Shown here: positions 1-11,175 of the stretch, one piece after another
Layout of the letters: each line of letters opens with the position of its first letter
Numbering within the stretch: position 1 is the stretch's first letter
Assembly (NCBI RefSeq): GCF_034059295.1
Contig: NZ_CP139141.1
Coordinates: forward strand, 4,943,001-5,007,000
Source: Pseudomonas sp. HR96
GTDB taxonomy: Bacteria; Pseudomonadota; Gammaproteobacteria; Pseudomonadales; Pseudomonadaceae
Direction: 5' to 3'
DNA: 64,000 bases
Translations under genes and position numbers: made by a program
Notes under the pieces: generated by a model
Databases searched by the model: none
The model's input: the letters and a program-made list of their open reading frames with translations, nothing else
Told to the model about the DNA's origin: nothing

Positions 1-873
1 CGACAGCGGCACCGCGATCAGGGTCACCACGAAGACCAGCAACGGCAGCGAGATGCGCCATTGCAGCTCGGCCTTGTCGCCGCCCGGCTTGAGCAGCTCG
101 CGGGTGGGAATGGCGTCGCGGTCGGTGACGTCGTCGCTGACGTCCGGTTTGGGCAGCAGCACGCCGTAGGTGTCGTACTTGATCGCCCGGTAGTCCGCTT
201 CGCCGGGGTTGCCGTCGTAGCGATAGCCGTTTTTCAGGATCAGGAAGCGGCCGCCGTCGGGATGGGTCTCCTGATGGCCTTTCTCCGCCACCAGCACGGT
301 GATGCCGCGGTCCTTGGACTGGTCCTGGGACAGGCGTTTCTCGGAGATGAACACGCTGCCCAGCTCCACACGGTCGTCGGACAGGGTGTCGGTGTAGGTC
401 ACCCGGCTGCCGTCGCGCAGCGACTGGAAGCGCCCGGGCACCAGGGTGTCGAATTCAGTGAGGGCGTCCTGCTGGTTGAGCACCTGGGCAAACAGCGCCG
501 CGCCCTGGGGCGCCAGGCTGAACGACAGCCAGGCCACCAGCAGGGCGACCATGGTGGCCGGGATCAGGGTAATGCCGAGCAGGCGCTGCTGGCTCATGCC
601 GGTCGCCGACAGCACGGTCATCTCGCTTTCGAGGTACAACCGGCCATAGCCGAGCAGGATGCCGAGGAACAGGCCCAGCGGCAGGATCAGGGTCAGGAAG
701 CTGGGCATGCGATAGCCCATGATCATGAACAGCGCGCCCGGGTCCAGGGCGCCGGAAGCGGCCTGGGCCAGGTACTTGATGAAGCGGCCACTCATGATGA
801 TCACCAGCAGCACCGCACTGACGGCGCTCATGGTGAACAGGACTTCACGGGACAGATAACGAGAGACGATCAA
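1..873 (-). CDS. lptF: LPS export ABC transporter permease LptF (3' end beyond the window)
   Basis: LptF is an inner-membrane permease of the LptB2FG complex, which extracts lipopolysaccharide for transport to the outer membrane. The visible 291 codons begin IVSRYLSREV and show the N-terminal membrane helices, the large periplasmic jellyroll part, and the start of the next helix (RISLPLLVFVVTLIAVPLS) before the window ends. The start is a TTG at 873, because no ATG lies at the family's usual N-terminus. A good sigma-70-type promoter lies about 100 bp upstream. lptG would be expected next, outside the window. The gene is divergent from pepA, an arrangement I recall from other pseudomonads. Identity is secure; only the exact start is uncertain. 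Confidence 0.93.
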   Translation of the reverse strand, partial: MIVSRYLSREVLFTMSAVSAVLLVIIMSGRFIKYLAQAASGALDPGALFMIMGYRMPSFLTLILPLGLFLGILLGYGRLYLESEMTVLSATGMSQQRLLGITLIPATMVALLVAWLSFSLAPQGAALFAQVLNQQDALTEFDTLVPGRFQSLRDGSRVTYTDTLSDDRVELGSVFISEKRLSQDQSKDRGITVLVAEKGHQETHPDGGRFLILKNGYRYDGNPGEADYRAIKYDTYGVLLPKPDVSDDVTDRDAIPTRELLKPGGDKAELQWRISLPLLVFVVTLIAVPLS

Positions 874-976
874 ACCAGACACTCCAGGTTGTCGGCCCGG
901 CTGGCCCGACAAGCAAAACACGACAGACCCGCTATCGGGACGACCCGCAACGCAGAGCTCGCGAAAAAGTTGGCGC

Positions 977-2653
<1,677 letters not shown>

Positions 2654-2667
2654 GGACCGATCGGTCG

Positions 2668-2713
2668 CGCTTGCATCGCGGCCTTGGCGCGCGCCAAGGC
2701 CGCGATGCAAGCG
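2668..2713. repeat. Perfect 46-bp palindrome between pepA and holC
   Basis: Two 23-base arms meet with no spacer at 2690/2691 and every base pairs. It begins 14 bases after the pepA stop and ends 38 bases before the holC start. In RNA it could form a very strong hairpin; there is no T-run after it, so it is not a classical intrinsic terminator. It could attenuate readthrough or protect the 3' end of pepA mRNA. Confidence 0.85.
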
Positions 2714-2751
2714 ACGCCATCTGCCAGACACACCGCACCCACGAGGCATCG

Positions 2752-3180
2752 ATGCCCCAGATCGACTTCTATATTCTCCCCAGCCCCCTCCCCGCCGCTC
2801 GCCTGGACTTCGCCTGCAAGCTGGTGGAAAAAGCCTGGCGTCTGGGCCACAGCATTCACCTGCACTGCAGCGACGCCGCCCAGCGCGAGGCGCTCGACCA
2901 GCGCCTGTGGGCGTTCAAGGGCGAGAGCTTCGTGCCGCACAATATCGTCCAGGACGAAGCCAGCGCGCCTATCACCCTGGGCCTGGACGACTCGGCAGGC
3001 CAACACAGCGACCTGCTGGTCAACCTGGACCTGAAGGTGCCGGCCTTTTTCGAACGCTTCAGCCGCATCGCCGAAATCGTCGTCGAAGACCCGGCGATTC
3101 GTCAGGCCGCCCGGGAGAGTTTTCGTTTCTACCGCGAACGCGGCTATCCTTTGCAGGATCACCGCCTACAGCGACTTTGA
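2752..3180 (+). CDS. holC: DNA polymerase III chi subunit
   Basis: Chi belongs to the clamp-loader complex; with psi it links the replicase to single-strand binding protein. The 142-residue product shows the family pattern: start MPQIDFYIL, the FACKLVEKAW helix, LWAFKGESFVPHN, and the LLVNLDLKVPAFFERF block in the second half. The ATG at 2752 has the purine-rich GAGG just upstream. It follows pepA, with the 46-bp palindrome in the gap, and is followed after 24 bases by a small acidic protein gene. The pepA-holC pairing, seen in many gammaproteobacteria, supports the call. Confidence 0.95.
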   Translation: MPQIDFYILPSPLPAARLDFACKLVEKAWRLGHSIHLHCSDAAQREALDQRLWAFKGESFVPHNIVQDEASAPITLGLDDSAGQHSDLLVNLDLKVPAFFERFSRIAEIVVEDPAIRQAARESFRFYRERGYPLQDHRLQRL

Positions 3181-3204
3181 GCCCACGCCGGACAAGAGCC
3201 CAAG

Positions 3205-3597
3205 ATGGACAATTTCAAACCTCTGCCCAAGTCCGCGCACCTGCTGGACGACCTCGAGTCGATCCGCCAGCTGCTCGGCGACGAAACCCTGCAGCCGCCG
3301 CTGCTGACCGACTCGGTGCCCGACGAACGCGAGCAGATCCCCCTGCTGCTGGACGTCGAAGGCGAGACCGAAAGCCTGCAACAGGCGCCTTCGGCCGCCC
3401 AGGCGCCGCTGCCCAAACCTGTGGCGCAGCCCAGCCCCGAGCAGAACCGCCAGGACACCCTGCTACACCTGGACGCCGACCTGCGCAGCGCGGCGCAGCA
3501 GATCATGCAGGACGTCATCGACGACTTCGCCCCACACATCGAGACCGAGATCAAGCGGCGCCTGGAGGCGCGCCTCGAGCGTCTGTTGCAGCAATAG
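3205..3597 (+). CDS. Conserved small acidic protein, function unknown
   Basis: A 130-residue protein that I do not recognise beyond recalling a hypothetical gene at this position in P. putida-type genomes. It starts MDNFKPLPKSAHLLDDLESI. The first two-thirds are acidic and Pro/Gln-rich and probably disordered. The C-terminal third, from about TLLHLDADLRSAAQQI, is a predicted amphipathic helix ending in Arg/Glu-rich sequence. There is no signal peptide or membrane segment. It lies 24 bases behind holC and probably shares its transcript, so a replication- or protein-interaction-related role is possible but unproven. It ends three bases before the convergent oxidoreductase gene. Confidence 0.75.
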   Translation: MDNFKPLPKSAHLLDDLESIRQLLGDETLQPPLLTDSVPDEREQIPLLLDVEGETESLQQAPSAAQAPLPKPVAQPSPEQNRQDTLLHLDADLRSAAQQIMQDVIDDFAPHIETEIKRRLEARLERLLQQ

Positions 3598-3600
3598 CCC

Positions 3601-4668
3601 TCAGTCTCGGCGGCCGATACCCGCCAGGGGCCCCAGCTCGCGCTCCAGCAGCGGGATCACCTCGCTGCCAAAGCGCTCCAGCGAGCGCCGCGCGCGGGTG
3701 ATCGGCATATCGCCGAACTGAAAAAAGCCGTTGTAGTGGATCGGGTCCAGTTGGCGAATCTCCGCAACCATGCGCTCGGCAACGTAATGCGCATCGCCAA
3801 TGATCAGATTGTCACGGAAGGTTTCCAGCGGCGGTTCGCCGTCGAACGCTGGCGCCTGCACCATCGATCCCTCCAGCAGCAGGTCGGGCGAGCGCAGGGC
3901 CGTGACCATGCGCCCGACATAGCGGGCCCGTTCGGCCGCCTCCAGCGCTTCGCTGCGGCTGTCGGTCACGTGAATGTACTGCTGTAGCGCGACCGGCATC
4001 TGCGCACCCTGCAACCCGGCGGCCAACCAACTCTCTCGCACCTTCTCGACCAAACCGGGCAATGCGCTGGAACCACGCCAGCCGGCCGTGACGAACGGAA
4101 CGGCCTGCCAGCGCGCCAACTGGCGCAGGATCTGCGGGCTCGGCGAAGTGCAGAACAACGGCGGCAGCGGCTGCTGCACCGGGCGCACGGTGATGCAGGT
4201 GTCCGGCACCTGGATGAACTTGCCTTCGAACGCCACCCGTCCCTGGGTCAACGCCTGCTCGACCACCGCCCAGTACTCGAGAAACATCGCCGTCTTCTGC
4301 GCCACATCGGCGCCGTAGCGTTCGAACTCGTAGGCCTGGTAACCGGTGCCGACCCCGATCACCGCGCGGCCGTTGCTCTGCTGATCGAGCAGGGCGATCT
4401 CCTGGGCGACGCGCATGGGGTGATACAGCGGCAGCACCACCACACCGGCGCCCAGACGGATGCGCTCGGTCTTGCCCGCCATGAACGCGGCCATCATCAG
4501 CGGTGAGACGCTGATCGAGTAGTTGGTGAAATGGTGCTCGGCGAACCAGGCCACGTCGAAGCCGATGTCTTCGGCCAATCTGACCATGCTCACCGTGTCG
4601 TCGATCACCCCGGGCGTGCCGCGTGGATTGTCACGCAGCCCCATCAGGTTGAAGATTCCGAAATTCAT
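3601..4668 (-). CDS. Luciferase-like (LLM class) flavin-dependent oxidoreductase A
   Basis: A bacterial-luciferase-like monooxygenase or reductase that would use FMNH2 or F420-type flavin chemistry; the substrate is unknown. Family features are the N-terminal strand FGIFNLMGL, AWFAEHHFTNYSISVSP at about residues 40-57, the RIRLGAGVVVLPLYHPMRVA block, and GVGTGYQAYEFERYG. The start is the ATG at 4668, preceded by GGTGAG; a GTG at 4677 would add three residues. It is divergent from a clear paralogue at 4869 and convergent with the holC unit. The two paralogues and the LysR gene suggest a small catabolic or detoxification unit. Confidence 0.88.
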   Translation of the reverse strand: MNFGIFNLMGLRDNPRGTPGVIDDTVSMVRLAEDIGFDVAWFAEHHFTNYSISVSPLMMAAFMAGKTERIRLGAGVVVLPLYHPMRVAQEIALLDQQSNGRAVIGVGTGYQAYEFERYGADVAQKTAMFLEYWAVVEQALTQGRVAFEGKFIQVPDTCITVRPVQQPLPPLFCTSPSPQILRQLARWQAVPFVTAGWRGSSALPGLVEKVRESWLAAGLQGAQMPVALQQYIHVTDSRSEALEAAERARYVGRMVTALRSPDLLLEGSMVQAPAFDGEPPLETFRDNLIIGDAHYVAERMVAEIRQLDPIHYNGFFQFGDMPITRARRSLERFGSEVIPLLERELGPLAGIGRRD

Positions 4669-4868
4669 CGCACTCACCGCCGCCAGAAAAAACCAGTCTG
4701 CGTGGCCGCCGGCGCGCCTGACAAACGATCAATCCTTGTGCGCGCATTAGCCCGGCTTGCCCCAGGCTTGCCTTAACCTGTGCTTATGCATGGATTAGAA
4801 CGGCTCGCTTGCCGCCCGCAGCGGCGCCCGCTAGCGTTGCGCTCCTGACTCCCGGGAGCACGCCGCTG

Positions 4869-5942
4869 ATGGTCAAGCTCGGACTGTTCAACCTGATGGG
4901 CCTGTACGACCGCAATACCTCGCCTGCCTCGGTGTTGCGCACCACCGTCGACATGGTTGGCATGGCCGAGGAGCTGGGCTTCGACATCGCCTGGTTCGCC
5001 GAGCATCACTTCACCAACCATTCCATCTGCCCGTCCGCACTGCTCATGGTCGCCCATTGTGCCCCCCTGACCACGCGAATCCGCCTGGGCCCAGGGGTGC
5101 TCGCCCTGCCCTTCTACCAGCCATTGCGAGTCGTGCAGGAACTGGCGTTCGCCGACCTGTTGAGCAGCGGCCGCTTGGTATTGGGCCTGGGCAGCGGCTA
5201 CCAGCCATATGAGTTCGAGCGCTTTCAGGTGGCGCCCGCGCAGCGCTACGAGCGCATGCTCGAGGCCTGGTGCATCCTCGAGCAAGGCTTGACCACGGGC
5301 ACCGTGGAGTTTCACGGCGAGCATTACCAGGTGCCGCATACCGAACTGTCGATGCGCCCATTTGGCCTGGCCATGCCCGAAGTGTTCGTCGCCAGCAGCC
5401 ATCCACAGGTCGTGGCACGCATGGTGCAGGGCGGTCATACCCCGTTCATGAGTTTCGGCCATCGCGGGCTGGCGGCCGCCAGCCAGTTTCGGAAAGTGAT
5501 TGCCCAGCGCTGGGCCGAAGCCGCAGGAGAAGTCGCCACCATGCCCCTGGCCGTGCAGCGCTACATCTTCATCACCGACTCGCCCCATGAGGCCAGCCAT
5601 GCGGCCAGCTGCGTGCGCAACCTGGCCCGGGCCGCGCTACCGCTGTCGCGGGCACGACCGAGCATGGACGGGCCTTTCCTGCGGCTGATGCCGCTCAATG
5701 ACGAACCGCCGCTGGACGACTTTCTGGACAATGCCATCATCGGCCCGGCGGACTATTGTGCCGAACGCCTGCATCACGAGCTGACCACCCTGGCGCCGAG
5801 TCACCTGTCCTGCTTCATGGGCTTCGCCGGCATCGGCCGGCGTGAGACGCTGTCGTCGCTGGAGCGTTTTGGCGCCGAGGTGATGCCCCAACTGAAGTCG
5901 CTGCTGCACCTTTGCGGGCCGCAGGCCGAGGCCGCCACCTGA
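4869..5942 (+). CDS. Luciferase-like (LLM class) flavin-dependent oxidoreductase B
   Basis: A 357-residue paralogue of the divergent neighbour. Shared blocks include GLFNLMGL, the TTVDMVGMAEELGFDIAWFA helix and strand, EHHFTNHSI, RIRLGPGVLALPFYQPLRV and GLGSGYQPYEFERF. Both therefore belong to the same TIM-barrel luciferase subfamily, with unknown substrates. The ATG at 4869 is preceded by GGGAG. The stop shares one base with the start of the LysR gene (TGATG), so the two are probably translationally coupled. About 200 bp separate this gene from oxidoreductase A and should hold both promoters. Confidence 0.88.
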   Translation: MVKLGLFNLMGLYDRNTSPASVLRTTVDMVGMAEELGFDIAWFAEHHFTNHSICPSALLMVAHCAPLTTRIRLGPGVLALPFYQPLRVVQELAFADLLSSGRLVLGLGSGYQPYEFERFQVAPAQRYERMLEAWCILEQGLTTGTVEFHGEHYQVPHTELSMRPFGLAMPEVFVASSHPQVVARMVQGGHTPFMSFGHRGLAAASQFRKVIAQRWAEAAGEVATMPLAVQRYIFITDSPHEASHAASCVRNLARAALPLSRARPSMDGPFLRLMPLNDEPPLDDFLDNAIIGPADYCAERLHHELTTLAPSHLSCFMGFAGIGRRETLSSLERFGAEVMPQLKSLLHLCGPQAEAAT

Positions 5943-6847
5943 TGGCACGCATCAACCGACTGCCGCCCTTGAACCTGTTTCGAGTGTTCGATGCCGCCGC
6001 CCGCTGCGGCAGTTTCACCGACGCGGCCGCCGAGCTGTGCGTCACGCCCTCGGCGGTCAGCCAGCAGATCCGCCAGCTTGAAGACTTTCTCGAAGTGCGC
6101 CTGTTCCGCCGCCTGCCCCGGCGCATCGAGCTGACCCGCGAAGGCACCGCCCTGGCCGATGTCGCCCACGAGGCGCTGAGCATGCTCAGCCGGGTCTGCG
6201 AACGGGTCATCGACCCTGACGTGCCCAGCGTGCTTTGCGTCAATGCCGCGCCGGCCATCGCCAGCCGCTGGCTGGTGCCCAGGCTCAAGCGCTTCATGCA
6301 GCAGTACCCGAAAATCCGCATCACCCTGCTGGCGTCCTCCGACCCGGTCGATTTCGACCGCCAGGACATCGACGTCGCCATCCGCTGGGGCAACGGCCAC
6401 TGGCCCGGCGTGCTGGCCACGCCGCTGGGCGCCGAACCGATCTTCCCGGTCTGCAGCCCCGACCTGCTGGAAGCCGAAGGCCCTATCGAGAGTCCCCACG
6501 CGCTGACCCGCCACACCTTGCTGCAGGTGGTCAACAGCGGCTACTGGAGCGAATGGTTCGAAGCAGCCGGTGCGCGCGGCATCAGCTTCGCCGACACGCT
6601 CTACTTCAACGAGCCGGGGCTGATGCTCGAAGCCGTAGCCCAGGGCCAAGGCATCGGCCTGGCCAGTTACCTGCTGGTGGAAAGCGACCTCAAGTCCGGA
6701 CGTCTGGTGCGCCCGTTTGCCACCGAACTGCAGACTGAGGAGGGCTTCTACCTGTTGAGCAGCCCGGCGTTCGCCAATAAACCAGCCATCGCCGAGTTCC
6801 GCGAGTGGCTGATGGCCGAAGCGCTGCAGGCGATTGCGGCGCGTTAG
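5942..6847 (+). CDS. LysR-type transcriptional regulator (GcvA-like)
   Basis: A 301-residue LysR regulator. The N-terminal winged helix-turn-helix spans about residues 8-65 (LFRVFDAAARCGSFTDAAAE, then TPSAVSQQIRQLE). The co-inducer domain has the GcvA-like AIASRWLVPRLKRFMQQYP and IDVAIRWGNGHWPG blocks. The start overlaps the stop of oxidoreductase B by one base, so it is co-expressed with that gene. It probably regulates the divergent luciferase-like pair. This placement is unusual because most LysR genes are divergent from their targets; here the regulator is the distal gene of one arm. Confidence 0.93.
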   Translation: MARINRLPPLNLFRVFDAAARCGSFTDAAAELCVTPSAVSQQIRQLEDFLEVRLFRRLPRRIELTREGTALADVAHEALSMLSRVCERVIDPDVPSVLCVNAAPAIASRWLVPRLKRFMQQYPKIRITLLASSDPVDFDRQDIDVAIRWGNGHWPGVLATPLGAEPIFPVCSPDLLEAEGPIESPHALTRHTLLQVVNSGYWSEWFEAAGARGISFADTLYFNEPGLMLEAVAQGQGIGLASYLLVESDLKSGRLVRPFATELQTEEGFYLLSSPAFANKPAIAEFREWLMAEALQAIAAR

Positions 6848-6884
6848 GGGTATGGCCACATTGGACATTTCGCCGGCGCCCGAA

Positions 6885-6930
6885 GATCAAACCGGCCTTG
6901 CGGCCTCTCGGGGGCTCTGCCCCCTCCCAC
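6885..6930 (+). repeat. REP element (GATCAAACCGGCC family)
   Basis: One copy of the repetitive extragenic palindrome seen several times in this window. It begins GATCAAACCGGCCTTGCGGC, continues CTCGGGGGCTCTGCCCCC and ends CTCCCAC. It lies between the LysR gene and the valS promoter. Confidence 0.85.
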
Positions 6931-6966
6931 ATCGCGCATGCAGGAGGGTGCTAAGCCCCCGAGCTT

Positions 6967-6975
6967 TGTTATACT
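6967..6975 (+). promoter_or_regulatory. Probable extended -10 promoter of valS
   Basis: TGT followed by TATACT (6970-6975) makes an extended -10 element 42 bases before the valS start. No convincing -35 box is visible, as extended -10 promoters often allow. Confidence 0.4.
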
Positions 6976-7016
6976 TCCCGGCTTTCCCAAATTAATGCCT
7001 AAGGGTCCCCCCGCGC

Positions 7017-9863
7017 ATGGACAAGACCTACCAGCCGCACGCCATCGAAACTTCCTGGTACCAGACCTGGGAGTCGGAAAACTACTTCGCGCCGCAAGGC
7101 TCGGGGGACTCCTACACCATCATGATCCCGCCGCCGAACGTCACCGGCAGCCTGCACATGGGCCATGGCTTCAACAACGCGATCATGGACGCCCTGATCC
7201 GTTTCCGCCGCATGCAGGGCCGTGACACCCTGTGGCAACCGGGCACCGACCACGCCGGCATCGCCACCCAGATGCTGGTCGAGCGTCAGCTCGAGGCTCA
7301 GGGCCAGAGCCGTCACGACCTGGGTCGTGAGGCCTTCCTGGAAAAAGTCTGGGAATGGAAAGGCCAGTCCGGCGGCAACATCAGCCGGCAGATTCGCCGC
7401 CTGGGTTCCTCGGTGGACTGGAGCCGCGAGCGCTTTACCATGGACGACGGCCTGTCCGAGGCGGTCAAGGAAGCTTTCGTGCGCCTGCACGAAGACGGCC
7501 TGATCTACCGCGGCAAGCGCCTGGTGAACTGGGACACCAAGCTGCACACGGCGATCTCCGACCTCGAAGTGGAAAACCACGACGAAAAAGGCTTCCTGTG
7601 GAACCTCAAGTACCCGCTGGCCGACGGCGTGACCACCGCCGAGGGCAAGAATTACCTGATCGTCGCCACCACTCGCCCTGAAACCATGCTCGGCGACGCT
7701 GCCGTGGCGGTGAACCCCAATGACGAGCGCTACCAGGCACTGATCGGCCGGTTCGTCGAACTGCCGCTGGTGGGCCGGCGCATCCCGATCATCGGCGACG
7801 ACTACTGCGACCCCGAGTTCGGCACCGGCTGCGTGAAGATCACCCCGGCCCACGATTTCAACGACTATGAAGTCGCCAAGCGCCACAACTTGCCGCTGCT
7901 GAACATCTTCGACAAGAACGCCGCCGTACTGCCGGCCTGCCAGGTGTTCAACCTGGACGGCAAGCTCAACGAAAGCATCGTCGGCGACATCCCCGCCGCA
8001 TACGTCGGCCTCGACCGTTTCGAGGCGCGCAAGCAGATTGTCGCCGCCTTCGACGCCGCCGGCCTGCTGGTCAGCGTCGACGATCATGGCCTGAAAGTGC
8101 CGAAGGGCGACCGCTCCGGCACCGTCATCGAGCCGTGGCTGACCGACCAGTGGTACGTGTCGACCAAGCCTTTGGCCGAGCCTGCGATCGCCGCCGTGGA
8201 AGACGGCCGCATCCAGTTCGTGCCCAAGCAGTACGAGAACATGTACTTCTCCTGGATGCGCGACATCCAGGACTGGTGCATCAGCCGCCAGCTGTGGTGG
8301 GGCCACCGCATTCCGGCCTGGTACGACGAGAGCGGCAAGGTCTATGTCGGCCGCAGCGAAGCCGAAGTGCGCAGCAAGCACGGCCTGGCCGCGGACGTCA
8401 CGCTCAACCAGGACAACGACGTACTCGACACCTGGTTCAGCTCGGGCCTGTGGACCTTCTCCACTTTGGGCTGGCCGGAGCAGACCGAATTCCTGAAGAA
8501 ATTCCACTCCACCGACGTGCTGGTCACCGGCTTCGACATCATTTTCTTCTGGGTCGCCCGGATGATCATGCTGACCATGCACCTGGTCAAGAACGCCGAC
8601 GGCACCCCGCAGGTCCCGTTCAAGACCGTGTACGTGCACGGCCTGGTGCGTGATGGCCAGGGTCAGAAGATGTCCAAGTCCAAGGGCAACGTACTCGACC
8701 CGCTGGACATCATCGACGGCATCGAGCTCGAAGCACTGGTGGCCAAGCGCACCTCGGGCCTGATGCAGCCGAAACTGGCGAAGAAGATCGAGAAGCAGAC
8801 CCGCGACGAGTTCGAAGGCGGCATCGCCAGCTACGGCACCGACGCCCTGCGCTTCACCTTCTGCTCGCTGGCGTCCACCGGCCGCGACATCAAGTTCGAC
8901 ATGGGCCGCGTCGAAGGCTATCGCAATTTCTGCAACAAGATCTGGAACGCGGCGCGCTACGTGCTCGACAAGGGCGAGGACTGCGGCCAGAACGGCGAGG
9001 CCTATGAACTGTCGCTGGCCGACCGCTGGATCATCTCGCAGCTACAGCGCACCGAAGCCGAAGTCACCCGCCAGCTCGACCAGTTCCGCTTCGACCTGGC
9101 CGCCCAGGCGCTCTACGAGTTCATCTGGAACCAGTACTGCGACTGGTACCTGGAGCTGTCCAAGCCGGTCCTCTGGGACGAGAACGCCCCGGTCGAGCGC
9201 CAGCGCGGCACCCGCCGCACCCTGGTGCGCGTGCTGGAAGTGGCGCTGCGCCTGGCACACCCGTTCATGCCATTCATCACCGAGGAAATCTGGCAGCGCC
9301 TGGCCCCGCTGGCCGGTGCCCAAGGCAAGACGATCATGCTGCAGCCCTGGCCGGTGGCCAATGAAAGCCGCATCGACGTCGCCGCCGAAGACGACATCGA
9401 ATGGCTCAAGGGCCTGATGCTCGGCACGCGCAACATCCGTGGCGAAATGAATATCGGCCCGGGCAAGCCCTTGCAGATCTTCGTGCGCAACGCCAGCAGC
9501 GAAGACCAGCGCCGTCTGCTGGAAAACGAAGCCTTGCTCAAGAAGCTGGCCAAGCTCGAATCCATCACCGTGCTGGCGACGGGCGCCGAGGCGCCGCTGA
9601 GCGCCACCGCGCTGGTGGGCGAGATGGAAGTGCTGGTGCCGATGGCCGGGCTGATCGACAAGGCCGCCGAACTGGCGCGCCTGGACAAGGAAATCCTGCG
9701 CTTGCAGGGTGAAGTCCAGCGCGTCGGCGGCAAGCTGTCCAACGCCGCGTTCGTCGACAAGGCGCCGCCTGCGGTGATCGACAAGGAGCGCGCCAAGCTG
9801 GCCGAGTCCGAGCAAGCGCTGGCCAAGCTGGCTGAACAGCACGCGCGGATCGCCAGCCTGTAA
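7017..9863 (+). CDS. valS: Valyl-tRNA synthetase
   Basis: A class I aminoacyl-tRNA synthetase that charges tRNA-Val and edits mischarged threonine. At 948 residues it is full length. The HIGH-type motif is HMGH in [12 protein letters not shown] at about residues 40-51, and KMSKS starts at residue 551. The editing domain with [10 protein letters not shown] lies between them. The C-terminus (from about [17 protein letters not shown]) is the expected coiled-coil arm. The ATG at 7017 gives the family start [15 protein letters not shown] element and an extended -10 promoter lie upstream and a strong hairpin follows the stop, so it is probably monocistronic. Confidence 0.98.
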   Translation: MDKTYQPHAIETSWYQTWESENYFAPQGSGDSYTIMIPPPNVTGSLHMGHGFNNAIMDALIRFRRMQGRDTLWQPGTDHAGIATQMLVERQLEAQGQSRHDLGREAFLEKVWEWKGQSGGNISRQIRRLGSSVDWSRERFTMDDGLSEAVKEAFVRLHEDGLIYRGKRLVNWDTKLHTAISDLEVENHDEKGFLWNLKYPLADGVTTAEGKNYLIVATTRPETMLGDAAVAVNPNDERYQALIGRFVELPLVGRRIPIIGDDYCDPEFGTGCVKITPAHDFNDYEVAKRHNLPLLNIFDKNAAVLPACQVFNLDGKLNESIVGDIPAAYVGLDRFEARKQIVAAFDAAGLLVSVDDHGLKVPKGDRSGTVIEPWLTDQWYVSTKPLAEPAIAAVEDGRIQFVPKQYENMYFSWMRDIQDWCISRQLWWGHRIPAWYDESGKVYVGRSEAEVRSKHGLAADVTLNQDNDVLDTWFSSGLWTFSTLGWPEQTEFLKKFHSTDVLVTGFDIIFFWVARMIMLTMHLVKNADGTPQVPFKTVYVHGLVRDGQGQKMSKSKGNVLDPLDIIDGIELEALVAKRTSGLMQPKLAKKIEKQTRDEFEGGIASYGTDALRFTFCSLASTGRDIKFDMGRVEGYRNFCNKIWNAARYVLDKGEDCGQNGEAYELSLADRWIISQLQRTEAEVTRQLDQFRFDLAAQALYEFIWNQYCDWYLELSKPVLWDENAPVERQRGTRRTLVRVLEVALRLAHPFMPFITEEIWQRLAPLAGAQGKTIMLQPWPVANESRIDVAAEDDIEWLKGLMLGTRNIRGEMNIGPGKPLQIFVRNASSEDQRRLLENEALLKKLAKLESITVLATGAEAPLSATALVGEMEVLVPMAGLIDKAAELARLDKEILRLQGEVQRVGGKLSNAAFVDKAPPAVIDKERAKLAESEQALAKLAEQHARIASL

Positions 9864-9882
9864 CCCCGCGCTGCACCGCCTA

Positions 9883-9914
9883 CCTGCACGGCCGAGCTTG
9901 CTCGGCCGTGCAGG
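9883..9914 (+). terminator. Hairpin after valS
   Basis: Arms CCTGCACGGCCGAG (9883-9896) and CTCGGCCGTGCAGG (9901-9914) pair perfectly around a four-base loop, 20 bases after the valS stop. There is no T-run, so it is a weak intrinsic terminator or a 3'-end stabiliser. Confidence 0.5.
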
Positions 9915-9936
9915 ACCGGGCTCCCAGGACATCCCC

Positions 9937-10842
9937 ATGACCACCCCGAACAAACCCACCTTGCACCCGCGCAACCGCCATCAGGGCCGTTACGACTTCC
10001 CGCAGTTGATCAAGAGCAGCCCGGAGCTGGCCCAGTTCGTCATCCTCAACCCCTACGGCAAGCAGAGCATCGACTTCGCCAACCCGGACGCGGTCAAGGT
10101 GTTCAACCGCGCGCTGCTCAAGGCGCTGTACGGCATTGCCCACTGGGACATTCCGCCAGGCTACCTGTGCCCACCGATCCCTGGCCGCGCCGACTATGTC
10201 CACGCCCTGGCCGACCTGCTGGCCGAGGACAATGGCGGCGAAATCCCGCGCGGCGCTGGCGTGCGGGTGCTGGACATCGGCACCGGCGCCAACTGCATCT
10301 ACCCCTTGCTGGGGCACAGCGATTACCGCTGGCAGTTCGTCGGCTCGGACATCGACCCGGTGGCGCTGGCTTCGGCCAAGGCCATCGTCCAGGCCAACGG
10401 CCTGGCCAAGGCCATCAGCCTGCGCCAGCAGAGCAACCCCAGGCACATCCTCCAGGGCCTGCTGCAGGCCGACGAGCGCTTTGACCTGACGCTGTGCAAT
10501 CCGCCCTTCCATGCCTCCCTGGAGGACGCCACCCGGGGCAGCTCGCGCAAGTGGCGGGCACTTGGCAAGGCCGACCCCAAGCGCAAGCTGCCGGTGCTCA
10601 ACTTCGGGGGGCAGAACAACGAGCTGTGGTGCGAAGGGGGCGAGATCCGTTTCGTCACCCAACTGATCGCCGAGAGCGCGCCGGTGGCCCGGCAGGTCGG
10701 CTGGTTCAGCACTCTGGTGTCCAAGGCGTCGAACCTGCCCGGTATCGAGGCGGCCCTGCGCAAGGCCGGGGTCAGGCAGCACCGGGTGGTGGAGATGGGC
10801 CAGGGACAGAAGATCAGCCGCTTCGTCGCCTGGCGCTTCTGA
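9937..10842 (+). CDS. rlmF: 23S rRNA (adenine-1618-N6) methyltransferase
   Basis: RlmF uses S-adenosylmethionine to methylate A1618 of 23S rRNA. The 301-residue protein has the family start ([17 protein letters not shown]), the SAM-binding [16 protein letters not shown], and the catalytic NPPF motif beginning at residue 188. The ATG at 9937 gives [13 protein letters not shown]; the open frame extends upstream into the preceding hairpin, which is not plausible coding sequence. It is separated from convergent hupN by a bidirectional terminator. The order valS-rlmF-hupN-yejK matches what I recall for P. putida. Confidence 0.95.
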   Translation: MTTPNKPTLHPRNRHQGRYDFPQLIKSSPELAQFVILNPYGKQSIDFANPDAVKVFNRALLKALYGIAHWDIPPGYLCPPIPGRADYVHALADLLAEDNGGEIPRGAGVRVLDIGTGANCIYPLLGHSDYRWQFVGSDIDPVALASAKAIVQANGLAKAISLRQQSNPRHILQGLLQADERFDLTLCNPPFHASLEDATRGSSRKWRALGKADPKRKLPVLNFGGQNNELWCEGGEIRFVTQLIAESAPVARQVGWFSTLVSKASNLPGIEAALRKAGVRQHRVVEMGQGQKISRFVAWRF

Positions 10843-10849
10843 CCGGCAT

Positions 10850-10879
10850 AAAAAAACCGCGCCAGGCGCGGTTTTTTTT
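10850..10879. terminator. Bidirectional intrinsic terminator between rlmF and hupN
   Basis: An A-run, the stem CCGCGCC/GGCGCGG and a run of eight Ts make a textbook terminator that works for both converging genes. Confidence 0.9.
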
Positions 10880-10893
10880 GCGAACAGTAATGC

Positions 10894-11175
10894 TTACTTG
10901 TTCACAGCGTCGGTCAGCACTTTGGCCGGTACGAACTTGACGACTTTCTTGGCGGCGATTTCGATCGCGGCGCCAGTCGACGGGTTGCGGCCAGTGCGTG
11001 CTGGGCGCTCGGTGATCTTCAGCTTGCCGATGCCTGGCAGGGTGATTTCGTTGCCATTTTCCAACTGATCAGCAACGATCTGGCCGAGCTGCTCGAGAGC
11101 GTTACGCGCGGTGTTTTTTGGCGCGTCGATAGCTTCGGCGATGTCGGCGATCAGTTGGTCTTTGGTTAATGCCAT
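10894..11175 (-). CDS. hupN: HU-family DNA-binding protein HupN
   Basis: A small histone-like nucleoid protein of 93 residues that bends and compacts DNA as a dimer. It has the HU start MALTKDQLIADIAEAI, the dimer core, GIGKLKI, and the DNA-binding arm GRNPSTGAAIEIAAKK. P. putida carries three HU paralogues (HupA, HupB, HupN). The symbol rests on the position between rlmF and yejK, which I recall as the hupN site. AAGGAA lies 8-13 bases before the ATG. The transcript ends at the bidirectional terminator. Confidence 0.9.
   Translation of the reverse strand: MALTKDQLIADIAEAIDAPKNTARNALEQLGQIVADQLENGNEITLPGIGKLKITERPARTGRNPSTGAAIEIAAKKVVKFVPAKVLTDAVNK

Noticed and set aside
6999..8639. A 546-residue open frame on the minus strand opposite valS
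   Set aside because: valS is a certain gene here; the opposite frame is a by-product of high GC at third codon positions and has no family motif.
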